From the NCBI RefSeq assembly GCF_918797525.1, contig NZ_OU963893.1, forward strand, positions 4,588,001-4,652,000: a stretch of DNA of 64,000 nucleotides, given 5' to 3'. Shown here piece after piece: positions 20,868-30,334 of the stretch (position 1 is its first letter; every line of letters begins with the position of its first letter). This stretch comes from an unidentified bacterial endosymbiont. GTDB lineage: Bacteria > Pseudomonadota > Gammaproteobacteria > Enterobacterales > Enterobacteriaceae. Below the pieces are notes generated by a model. The model searched no databases and had not been told where the DNA came from. It was given only the letters and a program-made list of their open reading frames with translations. Made by a program: the position numbers and the translations under genes.

Positions 20868-20880
20868 TGAAGGACATTCA
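20868..20880. promoter_or_regulatory. MetR-type binding site
   Basis: TGAAGGACATTCA fits the MetR consensus TGAA-N5-TTCA with the favoured A in the middle. Its last base is the A of the metR ATG, so binding here could both activate metE and repress metR. Confidence 0.65.
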
Positions 20881-21833
20881 TGATCGAGATTAAACACCTG
20901 AAAACGCTACAAGCGTTGCACAACAGCGGCTCTCTTGCAGCGGCAGCCGCCGCGCTGCACCAGACGCAATCCGCCCTTTCCCACCAGTTCAGCGATCTGG
21001 AGCAACGCCTTGGCTTTCGTCTTTTTGTCCGCAAGAGCCAGCCGCTGCGCTTTACCCCGCAGGGTGAAATTCTCCTGCAGTTAGCCAACCAGGTGTTGCC
21101 GCAAATTGCCAGCGCGCTGCAATCCTGCAACGAGCCGCAGCAGACTAAATTGCGTATCGCTATTGAGTGCCATAGTTGTATTCAGTGGCTGACCCCCGCG
21201 CTTGAGATCTTCAGAGAGAAATGGCCCCAGGTGGAGATGGACTTTAAATCCGGCGTGACGTTTGACCCACAGCCGTCACTTCAGCAGGGCGAGCTGGATT
21301 TGGTGATGACCTCGGACATACTGCCGCGCAGCGGCCTGCACTATTCCCCGATGTTTGATTTCGAAGTGCGCCTGGTGCTGGCCCCGGATCACCCGCTGGC
21401 CACCAAAACGCGCATTACGCCGGAAGACCTGGCCGCAGAAACGCTGCTGATTTATCCGGTGCAGCGCAGTCGTCTGGATATCTGGCGTCATTTTCTGCAG
21501 CCTGCGGGTATCAGCCCGCAGCTCAAGAGCGTCGATAATACTCTGCTGCTGATTCAGATGGTGGCGGCCAGAATGGGCATCGCGGCGCTGCCGCACTGGG
21601 TAGTGGAGAGTGTTGAACGCCAGGGTCTGGTGGTGAGCAAAACCCTGGGCGATGGGCTATGGAGCCGGCTGTACTCCGCCGTGCGCGACGGCGAGCAGCG
21701 TCAGCCGGTAACGGAAGCCTTTATTCGCTCAGCGCGGAACCACGCCTGCGACCACCTTCCGTTTGTGCGGAGCGCGGAGCGACCCAACGGCGATGTACCC
21801 ACAGCGAAGCCAGGATCACCGTTCCCCCAATAA
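20880..21833 (+). CDS. metR: LysR-type activator of methionine genes MetR
   Basis: LysR-family regulator of metE, metH and others, with homocysteine as cofactor; 317 residues, as in E. coli. The N-terminal winged helix-turn-helix (residues 1-60) contains [29 protein letters not shown] split over the recognition helix, and the effector domain follows from about residue 90 ([15 protein letters not shown], then the [20 protein letters not shown] region). It is divergent from metE. The last 113 bp overlap the 3' end of yigM on the other strand. The C-terminal tail from about residue 295, within the overlap, is more variable than the rest. Confidence 0.96.
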   Translation: MIEIKHLKTLQALHNSGSLAAAAAALHQTQSALSHQFSDLEQRLGFRLFVRKSQPLRFTPQGEILLQLANQVLPQIASALQSCNEPQQTKLRIAIECHSCIQWLTPALEIFREKWPQVEMDFKSGVTFDPQPSLQQGELDLVMTSDILPRSGLHYSPMFDFEVRLVLAPDHPLATKTRITPEDLAAETLLIYPVQRSRLDIWRHFLQPAGISPQLKSVDNTLLLIQMVAARMGIAALPHWVVESVERQGLVVSKTLGDGLWSRLYSAVRDGEQRQPVTEAFIRSARNHACDHLPFVRSAERPNGDVPTAKPGSPFPQ

Positions 21834-22620
21834 GGAAACTCGGCCAGTGCGGTTGTTCCTGCCAGATGGCGAGGTTCACCAACAATCCCGCCGGCACATG
21901 AACGTTATTCATAATCCCGAGCGTACCGGCGTCTACCTGCGTAGCGCCATAGTTCCACATAAAATATCCCAGCCCTGAGGCGACCACGCCAAGCCAAACC
22001 AGAACGCTCCACTGCACGGCGGTGGTCGGCAGTTTTTGCGGGTTCCCGAGCATACACCATGCCGCCACGGCAACAATCGCCGCCCCCATATAGAACCAGG
22101 CGAAGGCGTTGTGTTGCGGCATCGGGCGGGTTTCCATCAGGCGTTTGTATCCCACCATGCCGATGGCGAAGCTGATATTGGCAAGCTGAACAAACATCAG
22201 GCCAGTCCAGAAGTGATCGCTTACTTTGTCGTAGCGAATAATCGCCGCCCCTATCACCGCCAGCGCGGCGCTCAACAGATATCCCCAACGCAAACGCCGC
22301 TTGCTGAGCAGGTCGTAAATCAGGGTGATATAGAGCGGCGTTAATACGGTAAAGAGCAGGAATTCCGATACGGACAAGTAAACGTAAGCGCGGAAGCTGA
22401 ACAGATACATGATGCCGAGCTGCATCGCGCCCACCAGCATGTACAGCAGAAGGGTTTTTAGCGTTTGCCCGCGAGAACGCAAGAACGGCAGGAACACCAG
22501 CGCCGCCAGTCCCACGCGCATCAACACCGAGAAGTAGCTGTCGACCGAACCGGCAAGGTATTCGCCAATCAGGCTAAAGGAGAAGGCCCACAGAATAGTG
22601 GTGATAATGAGTAGCGCCAC
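21721..22620 (-). CDS. yigM: EamA-family transporter YigM (biotin uptake)
   Basis: Ten-helix inner membrane transporter of the drug/metabolite (EamA) superfamily, 299 residues, as in E. coli, where YigM was shown to be a high-affinity biotin importer. The helices run from [19 protein letters not shown] to the last at [17 protein letters not shown]; conserved blocks include [20 protein letters not shown] and [18 protein letters not shown] in the second EamA repeat. The start codon is GTG with a weak ribosome site. The 3' end overlaps metR by 113 bp in antisense orientation. Some annotations call this family carboxylate/amino acid/amine transporter. Confidence 0.92.
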   Translation of the reverse strand: MALLIITTILWAFSFSLIGEYLAGSVDSYFSVLMRVGLAALVFLPFLRSRGQTLKTLLLYMLVGAMQLGIMYLFSFRAYVYLSVSEFLLFTVLTPLYITLIYDLLSKRRLRWGYLLSAALAVIGAAIIRYDKVSDHFWTGLMFVQLANISFAIGMVGYKRLMETRPMPQHNAFAWFYMGAAIVAVAAWCMLGNPQKLPTTAVQWSVLVWLGVVASGLGYFMWNYGATQVDAGTLGIMNNVHVPAGLLVNLAIWQEQPHWPSFLIGGTVILASLWVHRRWVAPRSAQTEGGRRRGSALSE

Positions 22621-22702
22621 AATGCTTGTCTCTCAGAAAGAAGGACGGGCATTGTAGCGAACTCTTGAGTTGACAACTGAGCGATAAATAACCGAATGAA
22701 GA

Positions 22703-23503
22703 TTATTCTAGGAACAGCTTGCGCAGGTATTCAGGCACGGCGTTGTCGCCGTTGGTGCCAATCACCTCCAGCTTCGGGTGCAGGTCTTTCAGGCGCTGGT
22801 GCGCGTTCGCCATGATGCACCCTTTGCCTGCCATCGAGAGCATTTCCGCATCGTTCATGCCGTCGCCAAAGGCGATACAGTCTTTTAGTTCAAAGCCCAG
22901 GCGCTTCGCAACAGCCTCCAGAGCATGGCCTTTCGATACGCCACCGGCCATCACTTCCAGACAGGTCAGCGTAGAAAAGCTCACGTTCACACGGTCACCC
23001 CAGCGGGCGTTGATTGCCTGCTCCAGCGGCAGCAGCGCTTCGTGGCTGTCGCAGGTGAAGAACACTTTGCTGATGCCTTCTGGATCCAGCAGGCCCAGCT
23101 CGTACAGGGAGTAGTTAAATACCGCTTCCTTGAAGAAACGCATTTCGTCCGGGCGATGGCGGTTCATAAACCACTCATCGTCCCGGTAGATGTTAGTGAT
23201 GATATCCGGGCTTTTGTGAACAACGCCGAACAGATCGCTGGCTATATCGCGATCCAGATTGTGGGTGAAGATCAGGTTGCCATCGGTGTCGTGTACGCGC
23301 GCACCGTTGGAGGTAATCATATAGGCTTTGATCTCCAGGTTATCGCGGATCTGCCCCACGTCCACGTGGTGGCGGCCAGTGGCGAACACAAAGTTCACAC
23401 CACGGGCAGTCAGAAGCTTTAAGGTCTCTTTCGCGTAAGGCGAGAGAGTGTGGTCGGGAGAGAGCAGTGTGCCATCTAAGTCAGATGCGACAACCTGGTA
23501 CAT
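22703..23503 (-). CDS. yigL: HAD-family sugar/pyridoxal phosphatase YigL
   Basis: Haloacid dehalogenase phosphatase of the Cof/IIB type, 266 residues from the ATG at 23503, as in E. coli; the ORF extends 69 codons upstream without family support. The catalytic motif I is DLDGTLLSPDH (near residue 8), motif II is FATGRH, and motif IV is CIAFGDGMNDAEML. E. coli YigL dephosphorylates pyridoxal phosphate and sugar phosphates; in Salmonella it relieves glucose-phosphate stress and its mRNA, co-transcribed with pldB, is stabilised by the small RNA SgrS. The 25-bp gap to pldB fits the same operon here. Confidence 0.94.
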   Translation of the reverse strand: MYQVVASDLDGTLLSPDHTLSPYAKETLKLLTARGVNFVFATGRHHVDVGQIRDNLEIKAYMITSNGARVHDTDGNLIFTHNLDRDIASDLFGVVHKSPDIITNIYRDDEWFMNRHRPDEMRFFKEAVFNYSLYELGLLDPEGISKVFFTCDSHEALLPLEQAINARWGDRVNVSFSTLTCLEVMAGGVSKGHALEAVAKRLGFELKDCIAFGDGMNDAEMLSMAGKGCIMANAHQRLKDLHPKLEVIGTNGDNAVPEYLRKLFLE

Positions 23504-23528
23504 AGGGAAATTTAACCTCAATAGAAAA

Positions 23529-24521
23529 TCAGTTATGCCTGTTGAAAAATTCAACAATGGCGTTAAGCGCGACTGAGCGCATGGCGTCCTTTTCAAAAAG
23601 GATCTCATGGTACGCGCCGCTGATGACCAGCGGTTTACCCCCTTCGCAGGGGTGCCCGGCGGCAGCGCGCAGTTCACAAAAACGGTCATGCATGCGGTTA
23701 TCAACCACACGTTCTTCTTCCGCCTGAATCAGGAGGGTCGGCGTATCATCTTCACCGACCCCAGCCAGCACCTGCTCACCAGCGAGAATACCTTCCCGCA
23801 CCCAATGCCAGGTGGGGCCACCAACGCGCAGACGCGGCTCATCGGCGTAAAAACGCAGGTTACGGCGGTAACGCTGCCGGCTGTGGGTTAACACGTTGAG
23901 CGCGAAAGGCAACGCACGCCAGCGCCCTGTGCCAATGGCGTACCCTTCACGAATGCGCTGATGGCCCTCAGCCCAGTCAAGAAGATGGCGCACCACCCAG
24001 TCAGGGAAACGTATCACAATCCCGTACATCGGCGCGGTCAGCGCAATGGCATCGCACTGGTGTTCGTGACGCTGCAAAAACAGCGTAGAAATCGCGCCGC
24101 CCATTGAGTGGGCAAGAATATAGCGCTTGCGCCACGGGCCAGGCTCAACTTCCTGCTGCCAGAACGCGGCCAGATCGTCGACGTAATCGCTGAAGTTATC
24201 CACGTGTCCGCGATGGGTATCCGATAACATCCGCCCCGAAAGCCCTTGCCCGCGATGGTCAATAATCAGAACATCAAAGCCCAGATGCACCAGGTCATAG
24301 GCCAGCTCGGCGTACTTGATATAGCTTTCAATCCGCCCGGGGCAGATAACGATAACGCGATCGTTTTTTTCATCGCGAAAACGCACGAAGCGTACCGGTA
24401 TGTCACCGACGCCCGTAAACTCATCTTCCTCACGCTGCCGCCAGAAATCGGTCAGCGGCCCCATGGAGAAAGCAGCAAAAGCGTTTTCTCGTGTTTGCCA
24501 GTCCTTTTTCTGTTGAAACAT
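23529..24521 (-). CDS. pldB: Lysophospholipase L2 PldB
   Basis: Inner membrane-associated serine hydrolase which hydrolyses 2-acyl lysophospholipids and transfers acyl groups to phosphatidylglycerol. It is 330 residues, about ten shorter than E. coli PldB owing to a shorter C-terminal tail. The alpha/beta-hydrolase elbow is YILAHSMGGAIS (serine near residue 145), the acid is likely in LIQAEEERVVDN, and the histidine is in SGAYHEILFEKDAMR. The gene is divergent from rhtB and co-oriented with yigL 25 bp downstream. Confidence 0.95.
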   Translation of the reverse strand: MFQQKKDWQTRENAFAAFSMGPLTDFWRQREEDEFTGVGDIPVRFVRFRDEKNDRVIVICPGRIESYIKYAELAYDLVHLGFDVLIIDHRGQGLSGRMLSDTHRGHVDNFSDYVDDLAAFWQQEVEPGPWRKRYILAHSMGGAISTLFLQRHEHQCDAIALTAPMYGIVIRFPDWVVRHLLDWAEGHQRIREGYAIGTGRWRALPFALNVLTHSRQRYRRNLRFYADEPRLRVGGPTWHWVREGILAGEQVLAGVGEDDTPTLLIQAEEERVVDNRMHDRFCELRAAAGHPCEGGKPLVISGAYHEILFEKDAMRSVALNAIVEFFNRHN

Positions 24522-24630
24522 CGGGTTTCCACCCCCGTAATCCAGGGAAAATCGTTTTTTTCGTTAACGGTCACAAAATGAAGCAACAATAGGGTATTGT
24601 GGCATAAAAACAGACGATTCGGGGATTCAA

Positions 24631-25251
24631 ATGACCTTCGAGTGGTGGTTCGCTTATCTGCTCACGTCCATCATCCTCAGCCTTTCACCAGGCTCGGGTG
24701 CCATCAATACCATGACCACCTCCATTAACCATGGTTACCGCGGGGCCGTGGCGTCTATCGCCGGGTTGCAGACCGGGCTGGGCATGCACATTGTGCTGGT
24801 TGGGATCGGTCTTGGGACGTTGTTCTCCCGCTCGGTACTGGCCTTTGAGGTGCTAAAATGGGCCGGTGCGGCATACCTGATTTGGCTTGGCATTCAGCAG
24901 TGGCGCGCGGCGGGCTCCCTTAATCTGAATACCCTGGCCCGGACGCAAACGCGCGGTCATCTTTTTAAACGTGCGGTATTCGTTAATCTGACCAACCCCA
25001 AAAGCATTGTTTTTCTGGCAGCCCTGTTCCCGCAGTTTATCGTGCCGCATCAGCCCCAGGTGATGCAGTACGTGGTGCTGGGCGCGACCACCATTATTGT
25101 CGATATCATTGTGATGATTGGTTACGCGACGCTGGCGCAGCGAATTGCGGCGTGGATCAAAGGGCCTAAACAGATGAAGGCCCTGAACAAAGTCTTTGGT
25201 TCGCTGTTTATGCTGGTTGGCGCGCTGCTTGCGTCAGCGCGTCATGCCTAG
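24631..25251 (+). CDS. rhtB: Homoserine/homoserine lactone efflux protein RhtB
   Basis: LysE/RhtB-family exporter of 206 residues, identical in length to E. coli RhtB, giving resistance to homoserine and homoserine lactone. The family signature is at the N-terminus ([23 protein letters not shown] spans it), followed by about six membrane helices, and the central [20 protein letters not shown] segment is the LysE repeat motif. The stop TAG sits in CTAG, which also contains the stop codon of the convergent rhtC. Confidence 0.96.
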   Translation: MTFEWWFAYLLTSIILSLSPGSGAINTMTTSINHGYRGAVASIAGLQTGLGMHIVLVGIGLGTLFSRSVLAFEVLKWAGAAYLIWLGIQQWRAAGSLNLNTLARTQTRGHLFKRAVFVNLTNPKSIVFLAALFPQFIVPHQPQVMQYVVLGATTIIVDIIVMIGYATLAQRIAAWIKGPKQMKALNKVFGSLFMLVGALLASARHA

Positions 25252-25868
25252 CGAGAAATGATGAGATGAATGCCGAAGCCGGCGAACAGCGCGCCGGCAA
25301 AGCCGTCGATCCACTTCGCGATGCGCTGGTAGCCGCGACGCATCGCCGGTAAGGCAAACAGGCTTGCCACAACGGTAAACCAGGCGAACGTCTCAACAAC
25401 GATCAGCAGGAAGATCCCCCAGCGCGCGCCCGCGCCGACGTTATCCCCTACAAACAGCGAGAACACGGAGCCGAAGTAGATAATCGCTTTCGGGTTCGCC
25501 AGGTTGGTCAGCAGCCCTTTCACAAAGCTACGGCCGCCCGTTGCCAGCTCAACCTTTGGCTCTTCCGGCTTTTTCTCTTCTTTCTTCAGCGCCCCGCGCA
25601 GCATCTGGTAGCCCATCCAGCACAGGTACAGACCGCCGCCGACCATGATGATGTTATGCAGCCACGCCATTTTCGCCAGGATCAGGTTCAGACCGAGCAG
25701 CGCAACCGCCGCCCAGACCATGACGCCCATGGTAATACCGAGCACACCCATCATTGCCTCTTTGCGGGAGCGGCTGACGGCCGTTTGTGACACGAAGAAA
25801 AAGTCAGGGCCGGGGCTCATCAGCGCAACGATGTGCACTAACGCCACGGTGAGAAATAGCATTAACAT
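25248..25868 (-). CDS. rhtC: Threonine efflux protein RhtC
   Basis: LysE/RhtB-family threonine exporter, 206 residues as in E. coli. The N-terminal [20 protein letters not shown] signature, six or so hydrophobic helices, and [19 protein letters not shown] identify the subgroup. A charged loop ([13 protein letters not shown]) lies between the helices in the middle. The gene is convergent with rhtB (4-bp overlap) and lies 61 bp downstream of recQ. Confidence 0.95.
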   Translation of the reverse strand: MLMLFLTVALVHIVALMSPGPDFFFVSQTAVSRSRKEAMMGVLGITMGVMVWAAVALLGLNLILAKMAWLHNIIMVGGGLYLCWMGYQMLRGALKKEEKKPEEPKVELATGGRSFVKGLLTNLANPKAIIYFGSVFSLFVGDNVGAGARWGIFLLIVVETFAWFTVVASLFALPAMRRGYQRIAKWIDGFAGALFAGFGIHLIISR

Positions 25869-25929
25869 AATTAACTCGCGGGAAAATCGTTCAGTGTGTC
25901 ACCATCCTGGCACTTTTTCGCCCGTCTGA

Positions 25930-27759
25930 CTACTCCTCATCATCACCGTCGGCATGCGCACGAATAAGCGCCATAAACTCTTTGCCAAAACGCTCAAGCT
26001 TGCGCGTGCCAACGCCGTTGACGCTGAGCATCTCGCTGGCGCTGAGCGGCATTTGCTCGGCCATCTCGATAAGCGTCGCGTCGTTGAACACCACGTATGG
26101 CGGGATGTTCTCTTCATCCGCAATGGCTTTACGCAGCTTACGCAGCTTGGCGAACAGCTTGCGATCGTAGTTACCGCCGTAGGATTTCTGCATCACGCGC
26201 GGCTTCAGGGCGACGACGCGCGGAACGGCGAGCTTCAGTTCAACCTCGCCACGCAGGACCGGTCGCGCCGCCTCGGTAAGCTGAAGCGCAGAGTGCTGGG
26301 CAATATTTTGCGTGGCAAAGCCGAGATGGATCAGCTGGCGGATGATACTGACCCAGTGCTCGTGGCTCTGGTCTTTCCCGATGCCATAAACCGGCAGCTT
26401 GTCGTGACCCATATCGCGGATACGCTGGTTATTGGCGCCGCGCAGCACTTCTACCACGTAGCCCATCCCGAAGCGCTGGTTCACGCGTCCGATGGTCGAG
26501 AGCGCTTTACGCGCGTCCATCAGGCCATCGTACTGCTTCGGCGGATCAAGGCAGATATCGCAGTTGCCGCACGGTGCCTGACGCCCTTCACCAAAGTAGT
26601 TGAGCAGCACCAGACGGCGGCAGGTTTGCGCTTCGGCGAAGGCCCCCATCGCGTTGAGCTTATGGCGTTCAATATCCTGCAACTGCCCCTGCGGTTTCTC
26701 CTCGAGACAGCGGCGCAGCCACGCCATATCCGCCGGATCGTAAAACAGCATCGCTTCCGCAGGCAGGCCGTCACGCCCGGCGCGACCGGTTTCCTGATAG
26801 TAGGATTCAATATTGCGCGGGATGTCGAAATGCACCACGAAGCGCACGTTGGGTTTGTTGATCCCCATCCCGAACGCCACCGTTGCGACCACGATTTGCA
26901 GGTCGTCGCGCTGGAATTTCTCCTGCACGTCGGCGCGGATATGGTTCTCTAACCCGGCGTGATAGGCTGCGGCGCTAAAGCCACGGTTTTGCAGACGCGC
27001 GGCGGTGTCTTCTACCTTTGCGCGGCTGTTGCAGTAAATGATCCCGGACTTGCCTCGCTGCTCCTGCACGTAGCGTAAGAGCTGGTCCAGCGGCTTGAAC
27101 TTTTCCATCAGCATGTAGCGGATGTTGGGGCGATCGAAGCTGCTGACCTGAATAAACGGATCGTTTAGCCCCAGCAGACGAACAATATCAAGACGCGTTG
27201 TATCATCCGCCGTGGCGGTAAGCGCCATAAACGGCAGCTCGGGGAAGCGCTGGCGCAGTTGGCCGAGTGCGGCATATTCCGGGCGAAAATCGTGTCCCCA
27301 CTGGGAGATACAGTGCGCTTCATCTACTGCCAGTAGCACCGGTTTCCAGTGCGCGAGTTGCTCGAGAAAGTTATCCAGCATCAGACGTTCCGGGGCGATG
27401 TAAAGCAGCCTGACCTGCCCGGTTCGGCAACCGGCCATCACCTCTTGCTGCTGCTCGCGGGTCTGCGTGGAGTTGATACAGGCCGCCGCAACGCCATTGG
27501 CAAGCAGTTGGTCGACCTGGTCTTTCATCAGCGAAATAAGAGGCGATACGACGACCGTCAGGCCGTTAAGCACCAGCGCCGGAACCTGATAGCAGAGCGA
27601 TTTCCCGCCGCCGGTCGGCATCACTACCAGGCAATCACGCCCTTCCAGCACCGTTTCAATGATGGTTTCCTGGCCAGGACGGAACTGCTGATAGCCAAAG
27701 GTTTCCTGCAAAACCTGTTTAGCCAGCGATTCCTGATTCAATACTTCCGCCTGCGCCAC
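25930..27759 (-). CDS. recQ: ATP-dependent DNA helicase RecQ
   Basis: 3'-5' superfamily 2 helicase of the RecF recombination pathway, 609 residues from the GTG at 27759, as in E. coli. The GTG has GGGG five bases upstream and homology begins there. Motifs: Walker A PTGGGKSLCYQ, DEAH-type VDEAHCISQWGHDFRPEY, ALTATAD, the GMGINKPNVR and YYQETGRAGRDGLP motifs V-VI, the RQC zinc cluster (CRRLVLLNYFGEGRQAPCGNCDIC region), a winged helix, and a C-terminal HRDC domain (about 530-600). An ATG 21 codons upstream would add a peptide that looks like a Sec signal; I reject it as the native start. Confidence 0.96.
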   Translation of the reverse strand: MAQAEVLNQESLAKQVLQETFGYQQFRPGQETIIETVLEGRDCLVVMPTGGGKSLCYQVPALVLNGLTVVVSPLISLMKDQVDQLLANGVAAACINSTQTREQQQEVMAGCRTGQVRLLYIAPERLMLDNFLEQLAHWKPVLLAVDEAHCISQWGHDFRPEYAALGQLRQRFPELPFMALTATADDTTRLDIVRLLGLNDPFIQVSSFDRPNIRYMLMEKFKPLDQLLRYVQEQRGKSGIIYCNSRAKVEDTAARLQNRGFSAAAYHAGLENHIRADVQEKFQRDDLQIVVATVAFGMGINKPNVRFVVHFDIPRNIESYYQETGRAGRDGLPAEAMLFYDPADMAWLRRCLEEKPQGQLQDIERHKLNAMGAFAEAQTCRRLVLLNYFGEGRQAPCGNCDICLDPPKQYDGLMDARKALSTIGRVNQRFGMGYVVEVLRGANNQRIRDMGHDKLPVYGIGKDQSHEHWVSIIRQLIHLGFATQNIAQHSALQLTEAARPVLRGEVELKLAVPRVVALKPRVMQKSYGGNYDRKLFAKLRKLRKAIADEENIPPYVVFNDATLIEMAEQMPLSASEMLSVNGVGTRKLERFGKEFMALIRAHADGDDEE

Positions 27760-27849
27760 ATTAACCCCATATGCCAGAAATAAAACAGGCGCTATTTTCA
27801 GCGCCTGAGAGAGAAACTTCAACGTTTAACGTAAAAACATTCGAGCTGC

Positions 27850-28719
27850 CTAAAAAATATCGTTCAGCATCACGCCCACACCGACGCGGGTCTGATTAAA
27901 GTTGTAGTCGATAAGCGACTCGCCGTAGCCGCTGTAGACCTGCGTATAGAGGCGCACGTGTTTCGTCACCGGGTAGCTTAAACCCAGCTCCGCACCGCCG
28001 TAGCCCGTGTTCCAGTTATACTGGCCTTTGGCGCTTAGCACCGCCTCACCCAGTTGATAACCAAGTTTGAGCTGATAGTAGCCCATATATTTGGTGATAT
28101 CCGGGTTGTCATCGGTACTGCCCATCACGTACCACGGCTTCACTTCCACCATAAAATTGCCGTTTTGCGCCATTAAACGGGTATAGGCACGGTTCCAGCT
28201 GCGCGACGTTGGGTCGGAACGGCCGTTAGAATCATGGTTAACACCGACTTCAACGTCACGCAGCGTCCATCCGGCAAATTCATAATCGGTTGCGAAACCG
28301 AGGAACAGCTGCGGCTCATAATTGGTTTCACGGAAGGGGGACGATTCTCCGCTGTTGGAGAGCTGCCACCAGGATTTCTGCGTGTAAGAAGCGCCGAGCA
28401 CTGAGTTTGGCCCCAGAATGCCGCGCCAGAACGGGAACGCCAGGCTGAGCTGGAACTTGACCTCATCTTTTCGGGCATTATCGGACCAGGTATAGGAGCT
28501 TATCGCCTCTTTGTTGAGATCGCTGGTCTGGGTGTAGATAACGTAGTTGGTATCATACGGATAAAGCGTGAACGGATTATCATGCTCCTGAAGCAGGTTT
28601 GCGATAATGCTGCCACGAACGGCAGGTTTATCATGCACCTCTTTAACCGTCGCTTCCTGCGCATATGCCGTGAGGGGCAGCGCAGCTACCGCCAGTAAGC
28701 AACCCAGATACGTCCGCAT
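27850..28719 (-). CDS. pldA: Outer membrane phospholipase A PldA
   Basis: Calcium-dependent outer membrane phospholipase A1/A2 which removes phospholipids mislocalised to the outer leaflet. It is 289 residues, as in E. coli. A cleavable signal peptide ends at AYAQEA (about residue 20). The 12-strand barrel follows, with the catalytic NHDSNGRSDPTSRSWNR segment (His and Ser two residues apart, then Asn about 12 further on, near 162-176 of the precursor). It ends in phenylalanine (NDIF), the usual outer membrane protein signature. It lies 90 bp upstream of recQ on the same strand and is divergent from yigI. Confidence 0.97.
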   Translation of the reverse strand: MRTYLGCLLAVAALPLTAYAQEATVKEVHDKPAVRGSIIANLLQEHDNPFTLYPYDTNYVIYTQTSDLNKEAISSYTWSDNARKDEVKFQLSLAFPFWRGILGPNSVLGASYTQKSWWQLSNSGESSPFRETNYEPQLFLGFATDYEFAGWTLRDVEVGVNHDSNGRSDPTSRSWNRAYTRLMAQNGNFMVEVKPWYVMGSTDDNPDITKYMGYYQLKLGYQLGEAVLSAKGQYNWNTGYGGAELGLSYPVTKHVRLYTQVYSGYGESLIDYNFNQTRVGVGVMLNDIF

Positions 28720-28876
28720 CAGTGGTATTCTCCTGAAATCGTCACATTTGATGAATAGTTTCGGGCATTCTACAGACTTCTAAGATAACTTCCCGCCTCC
28801 TCGTTTCTGAAAGTGGAATTCTCTGATGACGAGGCATAAAATCAACATTTTGTTAACAACAAGGATGCCATTTCTC

Positions 28877-29344
28877 ATGTCTGCCACGCTTACTGCTGAA
28901 GATGCGTTGAAACTCGTGGGCGAGATTTTTGTTTATCACATGCCGTTTAACCGCGCACTGGGGCTGGAGCTGGAGCGCTACGAGAACGCCTTTGCTCAAC
29001 TCAGCTTTACCCATCAACCGATGATGGTAGGTAATTGGGCGCAAAATATTTTGCACGGCGGCGTGATTGCCTCCGCGCTGGACGTGGCGGCCGGGCTGGT
29101 CTGCGTGGGGAGCACCCTGACGCGCCATGACGCTATTAATGAAGATGAGCTACGTCAGCGCCTGTCGCGGATGGGCACCATCGATTTACGCGTCGACTAC
29201 CTGCGCCCGGGACGCGGTAATCGCTTTACCTGCACCAGCAGTCTGCTGCGCGCGGGCAATAAAGTCGCGGTGGCCCGCGTTGAATTACATAACGAAGAAC
29301 AGATTTATATCGCCAGCGCAACTGCCACTTATATGGTGGGTTGA
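28877..29344 (+). CDS. yigI: Hotdog-fold acyl-CoA thioesterase YigI
   Basis: PaaI-type thioesterase, 155 residues from the ATG at 28877, as in E. coli, where YigI hydrolyses medium- and long-chain acyl-CoA. The hotdog core is clear: a helix with [19 protein letters not shown] and strands with [20 protein letters not shown] and [24 protein letters not shown]. The longer ORF from 28826 adds 17 residues without homology; AAGGA about 11 bases upstream supports the chosen start. It is divergent from pldA. Confidence 0.92.
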   Translation: MSATLTAEDALKLVGEIFVYHMPFNRALGLELERYENAFAQLSFTHQPMMVGNWAQNILHGGVIASALDVAAGLVCVGSTLTRHDAINEDELRQRLSRMGTIDLRVDYLRPGRGNRFTCTSSLLRAGNKVAVARVELHNEEQIYIASATATYMVG

Positions 29345-29395
29345 TGCGGCAAAATCGGGTAAAGTTATTTCACTTTTTTGTAACGGATTATCCCG

Positions 29396-30292
29396 ATGGA
29401 TGCTAAACAGACGCGGCAGGGCGTTTTACTCGCCCTTGCCGCTTATTTCATTTGGGGGATCGCCCCCGCGTACTTCAAGCTCATCGCCTATGTGCCCGCT
29501 GACGAGATCCTGACTCACCGCGTTATCTGGTCCTTCTTCTTTATGATCGCCCTGATGAGCATCAGCCGTCAGTGGTCTGGCGTCAAAACTCTGCTGAGAA
29601 CCCCAAAAAAGGTGTTCCTGCTGGCGCTCTCTGCGGTGCTGATTGGCGGTAACTGGCTGCTGTTTATCTGGGCGGTGAATAACCATCATATGCTTGAAGC
29701 CAGTCTCGGCTACTTTATTAACCCGCTGGTCAATATCGTGCTGGGGATGATTTTCCTCGGTGAACGCTTCCGCCGTATGCAGTGGGTGGCGGTGATCCTC
29801 GCCTTCTGCGGCGTGCTGGTGCAGCTGTGGACCTTCGGTTCACTGCCGGTCATCGCGCTGGGGCTGGCGTTCAGCTTTGCCTTCTACGGCCTGGTGCGTA
29901 AAAAAATCGCCGTCGAAGCGCAAACCGGGATGCTGTTCGAAACCCTGTGGCTGCTGCCAGTAGCCGCGATTTACCTTTTCGGCATTGCCGATAGCGCCAC
30001 CAGCCATATGGGCAGCAACCCGTGGTCGCTGAATCTGATGCTGATGGCGGCGGGTGTCGTGACCACCATTCCGCTGCTGTGCTTCACCGGGGCGGCGACG
30101 CGCCTGCGTCTCTCCACGCTGGGCTTTTTCCAGTACATAGGCCCCACGCTGATGTTCCTGCTGGCAGTGGTGTTTTACGGCGAAGTGCCGGGTGCGGATA
30201 AAATGGTGACCTTTGCGTTTATTTGGGTAGCGCTGGCGATATTTGTCGCTGACGCGATTTATACCCAGCGCAGAGTGCGCAAAGGGGGATAG
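29396..30292 (+). CDS. rarD: EamA-family permease RarD
   Basis: Ten-helix permease of the drug/metabolite transporter superfamily, 298 residues (E. coli RarD 296). The substrate is unknown; distant relatives are annotated as chloramphenicol-sensitive proteins, but resistance is not established. Conserved segments include LAAYFIWGIAPAYFKL at the start, NWLLFIWAVNNHHMLEASLG and GYFINPLVNIVLGMIFLGER. E. coli has yigG and yigF between rarD and corA; both are absent here, and only a REP-like palindrome separates rarD from corA. Confidence 0.92.
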   Translation: MDAKQTRQGVLLALAAYFIWGIAPAYFKLIAYVPADEILTHRVIWSFFFMIALMSISRQWSGVKTLLRTPKKVFLLALSAVLIGGNWLLFIWAVNNHHMLEASLGYFINPLVNIVLGMIFLGERFRRMQWVAVILAFCGVLVQLWTFGSLPVIALGLAFSFAFYGLVRKKIAVEAQTGMLFETLWLLPVAAIYLFGIADSATSHMGSNPWSLNLMLMAAGVVTTIPLLCFTGAATRLRLSTLGFFQYIGPTLMFLLAVVFYGEVPGADKMVTFAFIWVALAIFVADAIYTQRRVRKGG

Positions 30293-30302
30293 GAGAATAA
30301 CG

Positions 30303-30328
30303 GGCGGGTAAGCACAGCGCTACCCGCC
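30303..30328. repeat. REP-like palindrome between convergent rarD and corA
   Basis: GGCGGGTA and TACCCGCC pair over eight bases around AGCACAGCGC. It fills the 42-bp gap between two convergent genes and may stop or stabilise both transcripts. No strong T tract is present on either side. Confidence 0.6.
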
Positions 30329-30334
30329 TGATTG

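Noticed and set aside
23504-23710. N-terminal extension of yigL by 69 codons
   Set aside because: Overlaps the pldB 3' end in another frame; YigL homology begins at MYQVVASDLDGTLL.
25954-26952. 332-codon plus-strand frame opposite recQ
   Set aside because: Antisense to the RecQ helicase domains; composition is that of a shadow frame and no start site or motif is evident.
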